The notes below the pieces were generated by a model. It was not told where the DNA came from. It worked only from the letters and a program-made list of their open reading frames with translations, and did not search any database. The position numbers and the translations under genes were made by a program. A stretch of 14,010 nucleotides of DNA from Fervidobacterium sp. Lineage in GTDB: Bacteria; Thermotogota; Thermotogae; Thermotogales; Fervidobacteriaceae. The stretch spans positions 1 to 14,010 of the forward strand of contig DPXZ01000107.1 of the NCBI GenBank assembly GCA_003526765.1, read 5' to 3'. Positions 1 to 8,597 of this stretch are shown here, piece after piece (the first letter of the stretch is position 1; each line of letters starts with the position of its first letter).

Positions 1-44
1 TACTAAATAAGTAAGAAAGTCATTATTTTAGGGAGGTGCTCATC

Positions 45-587
45 TTGACGAGGGAAGAAGCTTTAGACCTTGTAAAAAAACACATCTCGAATAGAAATTT
101 GGTTAATCATTGTTTGGCTTGTGAGGCAATAATGAGAAGATTGGCACGCCATTTTGGTGAAGATGAAGAAGTTTGGGGACTCGCGGGTTTGTTGCACGAT
201 TTAGATTACGAATACACGAAAGACAATCCTGAAATGCACGGGATAAAGAGTGTTGAAATGTTAGGAAATAGTGTGAGTGATGACATAAAGAATGCAATAT
301 TGGCACATTGCGAAAAAAAGACACCAGAAACGAGAATGGAAAAGGCATTATATGCGGTAGATCCAACAAGCGGGTTCATCGTTGCGGCTGCCCTTATAAA
401 ATCAGAGAAGAAACTCGATGCTGTTGATGTAGAATTTCTCAAGAAGAGATTCAAGGAAAAAGGATTTGCAAGAGGTGCCAACAGAGAACAAATGCAGTCT
501 TGTGAATCCATAGGTTTGTCTCTTGAAGAGTTCTACGCGCTCGCGCTTGAGGCAATGAAGCAGATAGCAAACGAAATAGGACTATGA
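45..587 (+). CDS. HD-domain (HDIG-type) metal-dependent phosphohydrolase
   Basis: This is a single-domain HD protein of 180 residues. Counting from the TTG at 45, the metal-binding signature reads His22, His51-Asp52 (in LLHDLDYE), His88 (LAHCEK) and Asp106 (AVDP), which is the usual H...HD...H...D pattern of the superfamily. Such proteins commonly hydrolyse phosphate esters of nucleotides, but the substrate cannot be told from sequence. A GTG at 36 is in frame, but it lies inside the ribosome binding site GGGAGGTG (31-38). The TTG at 45 sits six bases behind that site and is the better start. There is no membrane segment, so it should be cytosolic. It lies 20 bases upstream of a small membrane-protein gene and probably shares a transcript with it. 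The class is secure; the function is unknown. Confidence 0.85.
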   Translation: MTREEALDLVKKHISNRNLVNHCLACEAIMRRLARHFGEDEEVWGLAGLLHDLDYEYTKDNPEMHGIKSVEMLGNSVSDDIKNAILAHCEKKTPETRMEKALYAVDPTSGFIVAAALIKSEKKLDAVDVEFLKKRFKEKGFARGANREQMQSCESIGLSLEEFYALALEAMKQIANEIGL

Positions 588-607
588 ACGGTCAAAGGTG
601 ATGCTGA

Positions 608-1006
608 ATGCCATTTGCCGTTTGGGTAACATCGATTAGCTCCATATTTGTAGATAACGTGTTCAGAGAATACTACTGCCTTACTCCATTATATTTCTTT
701 CTCGAATCAGTATCAACCGATGATAAGAAAATAAAGATTGCAAGGCTTATCCTATTTTCGCTGTTATATCAAAGTTTTGCATTGAGGCAGATAAACATAC
801 TTTGGATTATTATTACCTTTGCAATAATTGTGATAGAATTGTACAGAGATAATTTCTATTATGGCTGGAGTGCTTCGCTAGTTCAAATGATCATTTTTCT
901 CGTGCCATTTTACTACGACAATCCGCTGTCATTGGTGTACGGTTTTGTAGTTGATACTTTATTATTCATATACATATATAAAAAACTCGAACTTGGAGGT
1001 GTCTGA
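608..1006 (+). CDS. Small hypothetical integral membrane protein
   Basis: I do not recognise this 132-residue protein. It begins with ATG at 608, six bases after an AAAGGTGA ribosome binding site (594-601). Hydrophobic stretches at about residues 45-60, 63-79, 86-102 and 106-124 suggest three or four membrane spans. They are separated by short charged loops (DDKKIK, ELYRDN), and the C-terminus is short and Lys-rich. Its size and compact helices recall small shape or envelope proteins such as MreD, but I see no diagnostic motif and do not assign it. It lies between the HD-domain gene and thrS. Its stop is four bases before the thrS start and its last codons hold the thrS ribosome binding site, so the two are probably translationally linked. 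Confidence 0.7.
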   Translation: MPFAVWVTSISSIFVDNVFREYYCLTPLYFFLESVSTDDKKIKIARLILFSLLYQSFALRQINILWIIITFAIIVIELYRDNFYYGWSASLVQMIIFLVPFYYDNPLSLVYGFVVDTLLFIYIYKKLELGGV

Positions 1007-1010
1007 GAAC

Positions 1011-2939
1011 ATGAAAATCAAATTACCTGATGGGAACATCAAAGAATACGATAGTGCAGTTACACCCGGACAGATCGCAAAAGAGATATCGGAAGGATTG
1101 TACAGAAACGCTGCAGGAGCGATCGTCAACAATCAACTGTGGGACCTTGAGAGACCCATAGATTTCGATTGTGAGTTGAAGATCATCAAACTCACTGATC
1201 CAGAAGCTGTTGATATATACAGGCACACAATGTCACACATAATGGCACAAGCTGTTATGAGAGTATACGGTGCAGATAAGGTAAAATTTGGCATTGGGCC
1301 TACCATCGAAAATGGATTCTACTATGACTTTGATATAGAAGGTGTAAAGATAGCGGAAGAAGACTTGCCAAAAATAGAAGAAGAAATGAAGAACATCATA
1401 AAGGAAGATTACAAGATCGAACGATTTGAAATGAAGAAAGCGGAAGCTATTGAATTCATGAAACAAAGAGGACAGGTTTACAAAGTAGAACTCATCGAAG
1501 ATATACCTGATGAAAAGGTGAGCTTCTACAAGCAAGGTGATTTTGTGGACCTCTGCCGTGGGCCGCATCTACCCAGTACAGGCAAAGTGAAATATTTCAA
1601 GCTTCTCTCGGTTTCCGGTGCCTATTGGCGAGGTAACGAGAAAAATCCGATGTTGCAAAGGATATATGGTACTGCCTTTGCTAAGAAGGAAGAACTCGAT
1701 GAATATCTTAAGATGATCGAAGAAGCAAAAAAGAGAGACCATAGAAAACTTGGCCCGCAGCTAGAACTGTTTTTCATAAATACCGATGTAGCTGCAGGAA
1801 TGCCGATCTTCCTACCGTACGGTATGACAGTGTTAAATCAGCTCATGACACTATCTAGAGAATTGCACAAAAAATACGGTTATACGGAAGTTGGCACACC
1901 GCTCATCATGCATGAAAAGCTATGGAGGCAGAGTGGACATTGGGACCACTACAAAAACAACATGTATTTCACAGAAAAAGAAGATGTAACCTACGCAGTT
2001 AAACCAATGAATTGTCCAGGGCACATATTGATATACAAAAACAAGCCGGTTTCCTACAGAGAACTGCCAATGAGGTTGTTCGAATTTGGTAGAGTCCACA
2101 GATACGAACGTGGTGGTGTACTGCACGGCCTTTTGAGAGTAAGGACATTTACTCAAGATGATGCGCACATATTCTGTAGAGAAGACCAAATGGTCGATGA
2201 AGTATCGGATATAGTTAGATTCATCAACGAATTGTACGGTGTTTTCGGCTTTTCGTACAGAGCCACACTGAGTACAATGCCGGAAGACCACATGGGGGAT
2301 GAAGCAACGTGGGCAAAGGCAACTGAAGCGTTGAAGAATGCGCTTGAAAAAATGAACGTCCCGTACGAAATTGCTGAAGGTGAGGGCGCATTCTATGGGC
2401 CTAAGATAGATTTCCACGTTAGGGACGTATTGGGCAGAGAATGGCAATGTGCAACTGTGCAGATGGACTTCCAGATGCCGGAAAGATTTGAACTCACGTA
2501 CAAAGATTCTGATGGCAGTGAGCGCCGCCCAGTGATGATTCACAGGGCACTTTATGGCTCCATAGAGAGGTTTTTTGGTATACTCATCGAGCACTTTGCT
2601 GGAGCGTTTCCAACTTGGCTTGCACCTGTTCAAGCTGCCGTGTTACCAGTGTCTGAAAAATTCATAGACTATGCAAGACAAATTGCATCAAAATTGGATG
2701 CTGAAGGCATAAGGGTAGAAGTGGATGACAAGAATGAAACGCTTGGTTACAGGATAAGAGAAAATCAGATGAAGAAAGTACCATACATGATAATTGTTGG
2801 TGAGAAAGAGTCTGAACAGTCACTGATTTCTGTCAGGACACGTGAGGGGAAGGATATCCAAGGAATCCAACTTGATCAATTCATTCAAAAGATCAAGAAT
2901 GAGATATCTATGCGCTCAATTAAATCAAGCTTGGAATAA
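1011..2939 (+). CDS. thrS: Threonyl-tRNA synthetase
   Basis: ThrRS charges tRNA-Thr with threonine in the cytosol. The 642-residue product has the full bacterial layout: an N-terminal TGS domain (about 1-61), an editing domain with His72xxxHis76 and Cys182/His186 (LCRGPH), a class II catalytic core, and a C-terminal anticodon-binding domain from about residue 535. In the core, Cys335 (MNCPGH) and His386 (DDAHIF) are the expected zinc ligands. Motif 2 is at [13 protein letters not shown] and motif 3 at [11 protein letters not shown]. The ATG at 1011 is chosen because it follows GGAGGTG (995-1001) at normal spacing and gives MKIKLPDG, a typical ThrRS start; longer in-frame starts overlap the upstream gene. 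I see no T-box leader, and there is no room for one, since the preceding gene ends at 1006. Confidence 0.98.
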   Translation: MKIKLPDGNIKEYDSAVTPGQIAKEISEGLYRNAAGAIVNNQLWDLERPIDFDCELKIIKLTDPEAVDIYRHTMSHIMAQAVMRVYGADKVKFGIGPTIENGFYYDFDIEGVKIAEEDLPKIEEEMKNIIKEDYKIERFEMKKAEAIEFMKQRGQVYKVELIEDIPDEKVSFYKQGDFVDLCRGPHLPSTGKVKYFKLLSVSGAYWRGNEKNPMLQRIYGTAFAKKEELDEYLKMIEEAKKRDHRKLGPQLELFFINTDVAAGMPIFLPYGMTVLNQLMTLSRELHKKYGYTEVGTPLIMHEKLWRQSGHWDHYKNNMYFTEKEDVTYAVKPMNCPGHILIYKNKPVSYRELPMRLFEFGRVHRYERGGVLHGLLRVRTFTQDDAHIFCREDQMVDEVSDIVRFINELYGVFGFSYRATLSTMPEDHMGDEATWAKATEALKNALEKMNVPYEIAEGEGAFYGPKIDFHVRDVLGREWQCATVQMDFQMPERFELTYKDSDGSERRPVMIHRALYGSIERFFGILIEHFAGAFPTWLAPVQAAVLPVSEKFIDYARQIASKLDAEGIRVEVDDKNETLGYRIRENQMKKVPYMIIVGEKESEQSLISVRTREGKDIQGIQLDQFIQKIKNEISMRSIKSSLE

Positions 2940-2990
2940 TTTGTTGGGGGTATCTGGGAAAGGGGTAACGGAAGAAAGCAGGTGAATTCA

Positions 2991-3800
2991 TTGTTACCGG
3001 AAAGGTTTGTGAAAATGTTCAAAGACGCCTTCAATGTTGATCCAGTTTGTGAAAATAATGATCAAAAGGTCTGTATATTTGAGGAAGATAACAAGATAAT
3101 AGTTAAGCAAGATGGGCGCGTTGTTGCACAATTCGAAGACAACGAAGACGATTATGCTACAATACTTCAATACTATGCCAAAAAGGCCGGATTGATGACA
3201 CCGCATGCAAAAGAGATCGAAGAATTGTTGAGGTCTTTATTCGTCAACATCATCATATTAACAGAAGTCGAGGACAAAAATGGTTTCTCACACTCGCAGA
3301 GGGTCGCAAAAATGGCTGAAGAATTTGCCCGTTTCCTCGGATGGAGTGATGAACAAGCGGTTGAGTTAAGAAACCATGCACTGCTGCACGACGTTGGTAA
3401 AATTGCCATTGAACAACTCATGTTGTATTCACCAACGAGATTGCGAACTTTGGAATTACACTATCAAGATCATCCAACTATGGGAGCGATCTATCTTTCG
3501 ATAAACGAATCACTCTGGCAGTATATCCCGACTGCTAGGAATCACCATGAAAGATGGGATGGCAAAGGTTTTCCGGAAGGATTGAAAGGCGAAGAGATTC
3601 CATTCTATGCAAGGATCATGGCCATAATTGACTACTACGATGAAGTAACAAACTTCGTCTCAGCCGATTGGGATTCTGAAATAAAGACTCCGTCTCAAGC
3701 ACTTAATGAAATCAAAGCGCTCTCAGGCAAATTTTTCGATCCACAATTGACGGAAAAGTTCATCGATTTTATGACTAATGTGTACGGGATAAGAACGTAA
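2991..3800 (+). CDS. HD-GYP-like domain protein (putative cyclic-di-nucleotide phosphodiesterase)
   Basis: The C-terminal two-thirds is an HD-GYP-type domain; the family typically hydrolyses cyclic di-GMP. Counted from a GTG at 2982, the metal-site residues are His104 (HSQR), His136-Asp137 (LLHDVGK), His164, His188-His189 (HHERWDGKG) and Asp217 (IIDYYDE). The signature tripeptide is Gly-Phe-Pro at 196-198 instead of Gly-Tyr-Pro, a conservative change. The first 85 residues form an acidic region I do not recognise, with no membrane span or clear receiver fold; it may be a small sensor or partner-binding module. The start is uncertain. TTG 2991 follows AGGTGA (2980-2985) by five bases and is preferred; GTG 2982 would overlap that site and add three residues. 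Activity on cyclic di-GMP is inferred from family. Confidence 0.88.
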   Translation: MLPERFVKMFKDAFNVDPVCENNDQKVCIFEEDNKIIVKQDGRVVAQFEDNEDDYATILQYYAKKAGLMTPHAKEIEELLRSLFVNIIILTEVEDKNGFSHSQRVAKMAEEFARFLGWSDEQAVELRNHALLHDVGKIAIEQLMLYSPTRLRTLELHYQDHPTMGAIYLSINESLWQYIPTARNHHERWDGKGFPEGLKGEEIPFYARIMAIIDYYDEVTNFVSADWDSEIKTPSQALNEIKALSGKFFDPQLTEKFIDFMTNVYGIRT

Positions 3801-3862
3801 ATGATTTAACAATTGTGACCGTTTCATTAGCAAAACAATGCGTACTTTTGGGGGGGAGCAGG

Positions 3863-4429
3863 GTGTTTACACCTGTCGCTTTTTGGATAGTTTTTGGAGT
3901 AATACTGATGGTCATCGAGATATTGACACCGACGTTTTTCATCTTTTGGTTTGGACTCGGCAGTTTGGCTGCAGCCGTTGTGGCGTACTTTCATGAAAAT
4001 ACGCTCCTTGAATTACTCACATTCGTCATCGTGTCAGCAATATTAGTGCTTTCCACAAGAAGGCTTGCAAAGAAACTTTCCGGCGAGCAGATACGCAGCA
4101 TAAATGTTGATGATATTGTGGGTAAAGAAGCTTTAGTCATCGAAAGAGTGGACAACAAAGCAGGTACTGCGGGTGTTGTTAAGGTGAATGGTGATATGTG
4201 GAGAGCAGTTTCGTTTGATGACAACATTACGTTTGAAAAGGGAGAATTGGCTGTAATAGAAAAAGTCGAAGGCGCACATGTTGTCATAAGACAAATTGAA
4301 AAACAGAAGAAGAATGAGAATGAGCAAGCTGAAAAGCCGTTTGTAGATTCGAACAGCGATGAAGATAAAGGTATCGACAAGGACGAAAGGAACGAAGATG
4401 ATGAAACTGATTCTCAGCCACAAGACTAG
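3863..4429 (+). CDS. NfeD family membrane protein, short form
   Basis: This 188-residue protein has the short NfeD layout. Two to three membrane helices lie in residues 4-66, ending in the basic RRLAKK. A soluble beta-rich OB-fold domain follows at about 80-147 (IVGKEALVIERV, then GVVKVNGDMWRAVS). The last 40 residues are a highly charged Glu/Asp/Lys tail that is probably disordered. There is no N-terminal ClpP-like protease domain, so it should not be a stomatin-cleaving protease like long NfeD proteins. GTG 3863 is chosen because it follows the G-rich ribosome binding site GGGGGGAG (3851-3857) and puts the first helix at the N-terminus; a GTG at 3815 is in frame but lacks such a site. NfeD proteins are habitual neighbours of stomatins, and one follows here. 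Confidence 0.88.
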   Translation: MFTPVAFWIVFGVILMVIEILTPTFFIFWFGLGSLAAAVVAYFHENTLLELLTFVIVSAILVLSTRRLAKKLSGEQIRSINVDDIVGKEALVIERVDNKAGTAGVVKVNGDMWRAVSFDDNITFEKGELAVIEKVEGAHVVIRQIEKQKKNENEQAEKPFVDSNSDEDKGIDKDERNEDDETDSQPQD

Positions 4430-4475
4430 ATCAGTTGAGCTGCAATCCTTGGCTTAATTGTTAGTATTGTTGCTA

Positions 4476-4481
4476 TATAAT
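4476..4481 (+). promoter_or_regulatory. Possible -10 box before the stomatin gene
   Basis: TATAAT stands 51 bases upstream of the stomatin start, in the only real gap (103 bases) between the NfeD and stomatin genes. The hexamer at a 17-base spacing (4453-4458, CTTAAT) matches a -35 box poorly, and no TG dinucleotide precedes the -10 in the extended position. It is a perfect hexamer in AT-rich DNA, so chance is a real alternative. Confidence 0.3.
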
Positions 4482-4532
4482 GTTAGATAAATGTTAGGTA
4501 ATAGTTAATTTAGCTTGAAGGGAGGGCTCTAT

Positions 4533-5453
4533 ATGTACATAGTCTTAATTGCCATAGCCATTTTACTTCTAATAATTGCTGCAACCGGAATTAGGATCGT
4601 ACGTCCGTTTGAAAGAGGTTTGATAGAAAGATTGGGTGAGTTCAAGAAAGAAGTAAGATCAGGTTTACACTTCATCATACCATTCTTTGATCACATGATC
4701 AAAGTAGATATGAGGGAACACGTTATCGATGTTCCACCTCAAGAGGTTATCACGAAAGATAACGTTGTTGTTGTAGTCGATGCAGTTATATACTACGAAA
4801 TTACAGATGCATTCAAGTCTGTATACAATGTAAGTAACTTCGAATTTGCAACGATAAAACTCGCACAAACGAACTTAAGAAACGTCATAGGTGAGCTGGA
4901 ACTTGACCAAACACTTACTTCGCGAGAGAACATAAATACAAAACTCCGCACAGTGCTTGACGAAGCAACCGACAAATGGGGTATCAGAATCACAAGAGTC
5001 GAGATAAAGAAGATAGATCCACCAAAAGACATTATGGAAGCAATGAGTAAACAAATGAAGGCAGAAAGGACAAAGCGTGCCGCAATACTGGAAGCTGAAG
5101 GTATAAGACAGTCTGAAATAACGAAAGCCGAAGGCGAAAGGCAATCCGCAATATTGAGAGCGGAAGGTGAGGCTCAGGCGATAAAATTGGTAGCAGATGC
5201 AAATAAGTATAAAGTAATCGCTGAGGCTGAAGGTCAAGCAGCTGCCATAATCAACGTATTTAAGTCAATACACGAAGGGAACCCAACAAACGACTTAATA
5301 GCCATAAAATATCTCGAGGCACTCAGAGACATCGCAAATGGCCAAGCAACAAAGGTATTCATACCATTGGAAACTTCAGCTATTTTAGGAACCGTTGGTG
5401 CAATGGCAGAAATGTTCAAAGAAAAGGGTAACTCGGAGGATGGAATGAGATAA
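4533..5453 (+). CDS. Stomatin/prohibitin (SPFH) family membrane protein
   Basis: The 306-residue protein has one N-terminal membrane helix (about residues 2-20). It is followed by the SPFH domain (about 21-175), which includes the family-typical [24 protein letters not shown] and [13 protein letters not shown]. An Ala/Glu-rich helix with repeated AEG units ([38 protein letters not shown]) follows at about 180-240 and is expected to form the coiled coil that drives ring-shaped oligomers. SPFH proteins organise membrane microdomains and partner with NfeD proteins, whose gene lies just upstream. ATG 4533 is supported by GGGAGG (4520-4525) seven bases before it; an in-frame TTG at 4515 lies upstream of that site. 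The stop overlaps the next start by one base (TAATG), indicating coupled translation. Confidence 0.95.
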   Translation: MYIVLIAIAILLLIIAATGIRIVRPFERGLIERLGEFKKEVRSGLHFIIPFFDHMIKVDMREHVIDVPPQEVITKDNVVVVVDAVIYYEITDAFKSVYNVSNFEFATIKLAQTNLRNVIGELELDQTLTSRENINTKLRTVLDEATDKWGIRITRVEIKKIDPPKDIMEAMSKQMKAERTKRAAILEAEGIRQSEITKAEGERQSAILRAEGEAQAIKLVADANKYKVIAEAEGQAAAIINVFKSIHEGNPTNDLIAIKYLEALRDIANGQATKVFIPLETSAILGTVGAMAEMFKEKGNSEDGMR

Positions 5454-5944
5454 TGATTCAAGCATTTTTGCATATACTTTTTGGTTCTTTGATTGCTTCT
5501 TTAGTTGGAAGTCTTGCATCTTTATTCGTTGCCCTTGAAATCATTTCAAGACGTTCGCAAATCAGATACCAACCATTGTTTTTATTCAACGAAATGATGA
5601 TGGCTGGTATTCTAATTTTGGTGTGGTTCTTCTTAGACAATTTGTTAGCACTATTTCTACTAATAGGCATTTTGTCTTTTACTTACCAACTGTATAAACT
5701 GCTTGTAGGTATTTATTCGGTAGACAAGAGATTCAGATTACTTGTTCTATCGCTTGGAGTCAGTCATAGGGAATATGCAAGGTTTACGATAGAGCGGAAC
5801 CTCGGAAGGTTGTTCGGTAACTTATTAAAATTCTATACTTTGTCTTTGGTAACTTTTCTTGTAGCGATGACACCTTACGCATTTGATGTTGGTTTCTTTT
5901 CAATCATCGTTGGTCTCGTACTATCGCTATTCCAGGTAGAATAA
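5453..5944 (+). CDS. Hypothetical integral membrane protein coupled to the stomatin gene
   Basis: I cannot name this 163-residue protein. It is very hydrophobic, with probable membrane spans at about residues 7-30, 46-62, 64-88, 124-140 and 144-160. The long internal loop (about 90-122) reads LSLGVSHREYARFTIERNL, which loosely resembles the cytoplasmic coupling loop of ABC transporter permeases, but no ATPase or binding-protein gene is adjacent, so this is only a resemblance. The ATG at 5453 shares its A with the stomatin stop codon. A GGAGG (5435-5439) lies 13 bases upstream, somewhat far, so translation probably depends on ribosomes finishing the stomatin frame. The tight coupling suggests a role with the NfeD/stomatin pair. 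Confidence 0.8.
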   Translation: MIQAFLHILFGSLIASLVGSLASLFVALEIISRRSQIRYQPLFLFNEMMMAGILILVWFFLDNLLALFLLIGILSFTYQLYKLLVGIYSVDKRFRLLVLSLGVSHREYARFTIERNLGRLFGNLLKFYTLSLVTFLVAMTPYAFDVGFFSIIVGLVLSLFQVE

Positions 5945-5974
5945 TGCGAAATTGAGAGAGGAGTACACGTTGAA

Positions 5975-7180
5975 ATGGATAATTCTTTGGAGAAACGCTT
6001 AAGAAACTATTCAAAGGCAATACTAAAATTTGGAGTAAACTTGCAAAATGGTCAAAAACTGACAGTGAATGCCTCTGTGGATCACAAAGACTTCGTCAGA
6101 CTCTTTGTAGAAGAGGCCTATGATTTTGGAGCAAGTGAGGTACTAGTCGTTTGGGGCGATTCATACGTACAACGCCAAAAGTTACTCAAGGCACCAGAAG
6201 AAGTCATAACAAATATCTACAATTGGGAAGTGGAGATGCCTAAGAGCTTTCTCAATGCGGGTGCTGCGACGATCTCACTTGTCGGTTCGTATGGAGATCT
6301 CTTATCTGATGTTCCATCCTCTCGTATCGGTGCATACACAAAGGCACGTCAACTAGCCTTCAAAGATGTCATGGAACTAACGATGATGAACAAGAACAGA
6401 TGGTGCGTTGCTGGGGTACCAAACCCTGAATGGGCGCAAAAAGTTTACAATACAACAGATGTGGATCAACTTTGGAAAGATATCCTATACATGGCACGTA
6501 TCGATGAGGATGGCTATGATTCACTCATTAAGCACGTTGAAAATTTGAAAGTCAGAAAAGAATTTTTGAATCGAGCACACTTTGATGCGATCAGATACGA
6601 AGGGCCAGGCACAGAACTTACAGTTCAACTACCTAGCAAGCATCTATGGATAAGTGGTATGGAAAATGACGTAAATGGTATACCATTCTTACCAAACATA
6701 CCAACGGAAGAAGTGTTTACGGCACCTTACAAGTACGGTATAAACGGTAGAGTATCGAGCAGTATGCCACTTGTCTACCAAGGCAACATAATAGATGAAT
6801 TCTGGTTGGAATTTAAGGATGGAAAAGTTGCAGATTTCGATGCAAAGACTGGTAAGAATATACTGAAAGAACTTATCGATACAGATGAAGGTGCATCTTA
6901 CATAGGTGAGGTAGCACTCGTTGACATCACGTCACCCATCTACAAATTGGGTAAAATCTTCTACAACACACTTTACGACGAGAATGCGGCATCGCATTTT
7001 GCGCTTGGTAGGGCTTATCCAACGTGCATAGAAGATTTTGATGGGGACGTAGAGAAGGCTGGTATCAACATGAGCCTTACGCACGTAGACTTCATGGTCG
7101 GAAATGCACATATGAACGTTTACGGCATTAAGAATGGCGAAGAGACGCTGATAATGGAGAATGGTTTGTGGAAAATATGA
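5975..7180 (+). CDS. M29 family metallo-aminopeptidase (aminopeptidase T/AmpS type)
   Basis: This 401-residue cytosolic enzyme should remove N-terminal residues from peptides using two metal ions. The family's metal-site landmarks are present in order: Glu246 in IPTEEVFTAP, Glu312 in YIGEVALV, His341 in SHFALGRAYP, and His370 with Asp372 in LTHVDFMVG. Length agrees with the roughly 410-residue M29 enzymes of Thermus and Bacillus. The ATG at 5975 is the only plausible in-frame start; GAGAGGAG ends at 5962, a slightly long 12-base spacing. No signal peptide is seen. It follows the membrane-protein gene by 30 bases and is the last gene before a promoter-bearing gap, so it probably ends the upstream transcription unit, though I see no U-tailed hairpin there. 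Confidence 0.94.
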   Translation: MDNSLEKRLRNYSKAILKFGVNLQNGQKLTVNASVDHKDFVRLFVEEAYDFGASEVLVVWGDSYVQRQKLLKAPEEVITNIYNWEVEMPKSFLNAGAATISLVGSYGDLLSDVPSSRIGAYTKARQLAFKDVMELTMMNKNRWCVAGVPNPEWAQKVYNTTDVDQLWKDILYMARIDEDGYDSLIKHVENLKVRKEFLNRAHFDAIRYEGPGTELTVQLPSKHLWISGMENDVNGIPFLPNIPTEEVFTAPYKYGINGRVSSSMPLVYQGNIIDEFWLEFKDGKVADFDAKTGKNILKELIDTDEGASYIGEVALVDITSPIYKLGKIFYNTLYDENAASHFALGRAYPTCIEDFDGDVEKAGINMSLTHVDFMVGNAHMNVYGIKNGEETLIMENGLWKI

Positions 7181-7188
7181 TAAGAAAG

Positions 7189-7197
7189 TGTTATAAT
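7189..7197 (+). promoter_or_regulatory. Extended -10 promoter for apgM
   Basis: TGTTATAAT is a perfect extended -10 element (TGn followed by TATAAT). It begins nine bases after the aminopeptidase stop. A TTGTGG at 7166-7171 is 20 bases from the -10, too far for a good -35, which fits an extended -10 promoter that does not need one. Transcription should begin near 7204, giving an apgM leader of about 120 bases. That start lies directly in front of the inverted repeats described separately. Confidence 0.6.
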
Positions 7198-7205
7198 CGA
7201 TATGT

Positions 7206-7236
7206 AGTGATGTGAATTTTATCACTTTGAAAATTC
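7206..7236 (+). repeat. Two interleaved inverted repeats at the predicted apgM transcript start
   Basis: The first repeat is AGTGAT (7206-7211) with ATCACT (7221-7226). The second is GAATTTT (7214-7220) with AAAATTC (7230-7236). The loop of each contains an arm of the other, so in RNA they are either alternatives or the two stems of an H-type pseudoknot. In DNA, the first could be an operator overlapping the promoter start region. The stems are AU-rich, so they may be too weak to hold as RNA at thermophilic temperatures. The pairing is read directly from sequence; any function is inferred. Confidence 0.45.
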
Positions 7237-7325
7237 AAGTTCCACATTTTACACGCCTTTGTACTCTTCATAGGACTGTAAAAAGCAAGTTAAAGCAAAA
7301 TAGTTGAAAGAAGGAGGTAAGTTAT

Positions 7326-8540
7326 ATGGTAGAATTTGACAAACAAACGTTTGTAAATGAATTGATATCGCCTAATGGTTCAAAGATCGTTCTTCTCGTC
7401 ATGGATGGTGTTGGAGATTTACCAAACGAAGAAGGTTTAACACCTCTTGCAAAAGCGAACACGCCAAACATGGACAGACTCGCAACGTTAAGTGACCTTG
7501 CGCAGACAGTACCCGTTATTCGTGGTGTAACACCGGGTAGTGGGCCGGGACACCTTGGTCTATTTGGTTATGATCCTATCAAGTACCAAATTGGTCGAGG
7601 CATACTCGAAGCACTCGGTGAGGATATAGAAGTTGGAGAATTAGATGTCGTTGCGAGAGGCAATTTTGCAACGATAGATGGTGACATAATAGTCGATAGA
7701 AGAGCCGGAAGACCGGCAACTGAAGAAAGCGAAAAGACCGTTGCAATATTGAATGCAAACATCAAAGAAATAGAAGATGTCAAAGTAACATTTTATCCTG
7801 GGAAAGAGCACAGATTTGTCCTCAAACTGACGGGTGAAGGTCTGTCCGATAAGATAGAAGATGCTGACCCACAAAAAGAGGGAAAACCGATAAAGTACAC
7901 TGCACCGCTATCACCTGAAGCAGAAAAGACTGCACGAATAGTCAACAAACTGATCAACAGAATTAGAGAAGTCCTGAAGGATCAACCAAAGATGAACTTC
8001 GCACTCGTACGTGGGTTTTCAAAATATCCGAAACTTCCACAATTCCCAGAGATCTACAAATTCAAAGCGGGCGCAATAGCAGTATACCCGATGTACAAAG
8101 GTCTTGCAAAACTTGTTGGAATGACAATTATCCCAACAGGACAGACAATAGAAGATGAGATAGAGACACTTAAGAAAGAATGGAACAACTATGACTTCTT
8201 CTTCGTACATGTGAAAAAGACAGATTCATACGGAGAAGATGGAAACTTTGCGGAGAAAGTTCATGTTATTGAGAATGTAGACAAAGTGATACCGGAAATC
8301 TTGGCACTCAATCCCGATGTATTAGTCGTCACAGGTGATCACTCTACACCATGTGCAATGAAGGGCCACTCGTTCCATCCAGTACCGGCTATGTTCTACG
8401 CCAAGAATACGAGAAAAGGGCTTTCAAAGGGATTCAATGAATTTGAGTGTGCAAGAGGAACTTGGGGCACTATTGAAGCAACGGACGTTATGAACTTAAT
8501 ACTTGCGTATGCTGGAAGATTTGAAAAATTCGGTGCCTAA
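7326..8540 (+). CDS. apgM: Cofactor-independent phosphoglycerate mutase, archaeal (ApgM) type
   Basis: This enzyme interconverts 3-phosphoglycerate and 2-phosphoglycerate in glycolysis without 2,3-bisphosphoglycerate. The 404-residue protein belongs to the alkaline phosphatase superfamily. It shows the metal-binding Asp27 in VLLVMDGVGD, the catalytic serine loop at 69-76 (TPGSGPGH, Ser72), and the late metal ligands Asp338-His339 in VTGDHSTP with a further His in GHSFHP. This shorter type is distinct from the roughly 510-residue GpmI. ATG 7326 follows a very strong AAGGAGGT (7310-7318 region). It appears to have its own promoter in the 145-base gap upstream. It works in the same pathway as the PGK and TIM encoded at the other end of the window, but is not in their operon. 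Confidence 0.95.
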   Translation: MVEFDKQTFVNELISPNGSKIVLLVMDGVGDLPNEEGLTPLAKANTPNMDRLATLSDLAQTVPVIRGVTPGSGPGHLGLFGYDPIKYQIGRGILEALGEDIEVGELDVVARGNFATIDGDIIVDRRAGRPATEESEKTVAILNANIKEIEDVKVTFYPGKEHRFVLKLTGEGLSDKIEDADPQKEGKPIKYTAPLSPEAEKTARIVNKLINRIREVLKDQPKMNFALVRGFSKYPKLPQFPEIYKFKAGAIAVYPMYKGLAKLVGMTIIPTGQTIEDEIETLKKEWNNYDFFFVHVKKTDSYGEDGNFAEKVHVIENVDKVIPEILALNPDVLVVTGDHSTPCAMKGHSFHPVPAMFYAKNTRKGLSKGFNEFECARGTWGTIEATDVMNLILAYAGRFEKFGA

Positions 8541-8597
8541 AATTGAATTAAAGCTCTTTGCCAGTTTTTATTGAATTTTTCGGGGGTGTTCTGAAGG

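Noticed and set aside
1920-2633. A 237-codon open frame antisense to thrS
   Set aside because: It lies wholly within the well-supported ThrRS catalytic region and has no ribosome binding site or recognisable domain; it is a shadow frame.
4435-4457. Stem TTGAGC/GCTTAA after the NfeD gene as a terminator
   Set aside because: Only six pairs including one G-U, an 11-base loop and no proper U tract; too weak to list for a thermophile.
5073-5250. Repeated AEG-type units in the stomatin gene as a DNA repeat
   Set aside because: The repetition is at protein level in the normal Ala/Glu-rich coiled coil of SPFH proteins.
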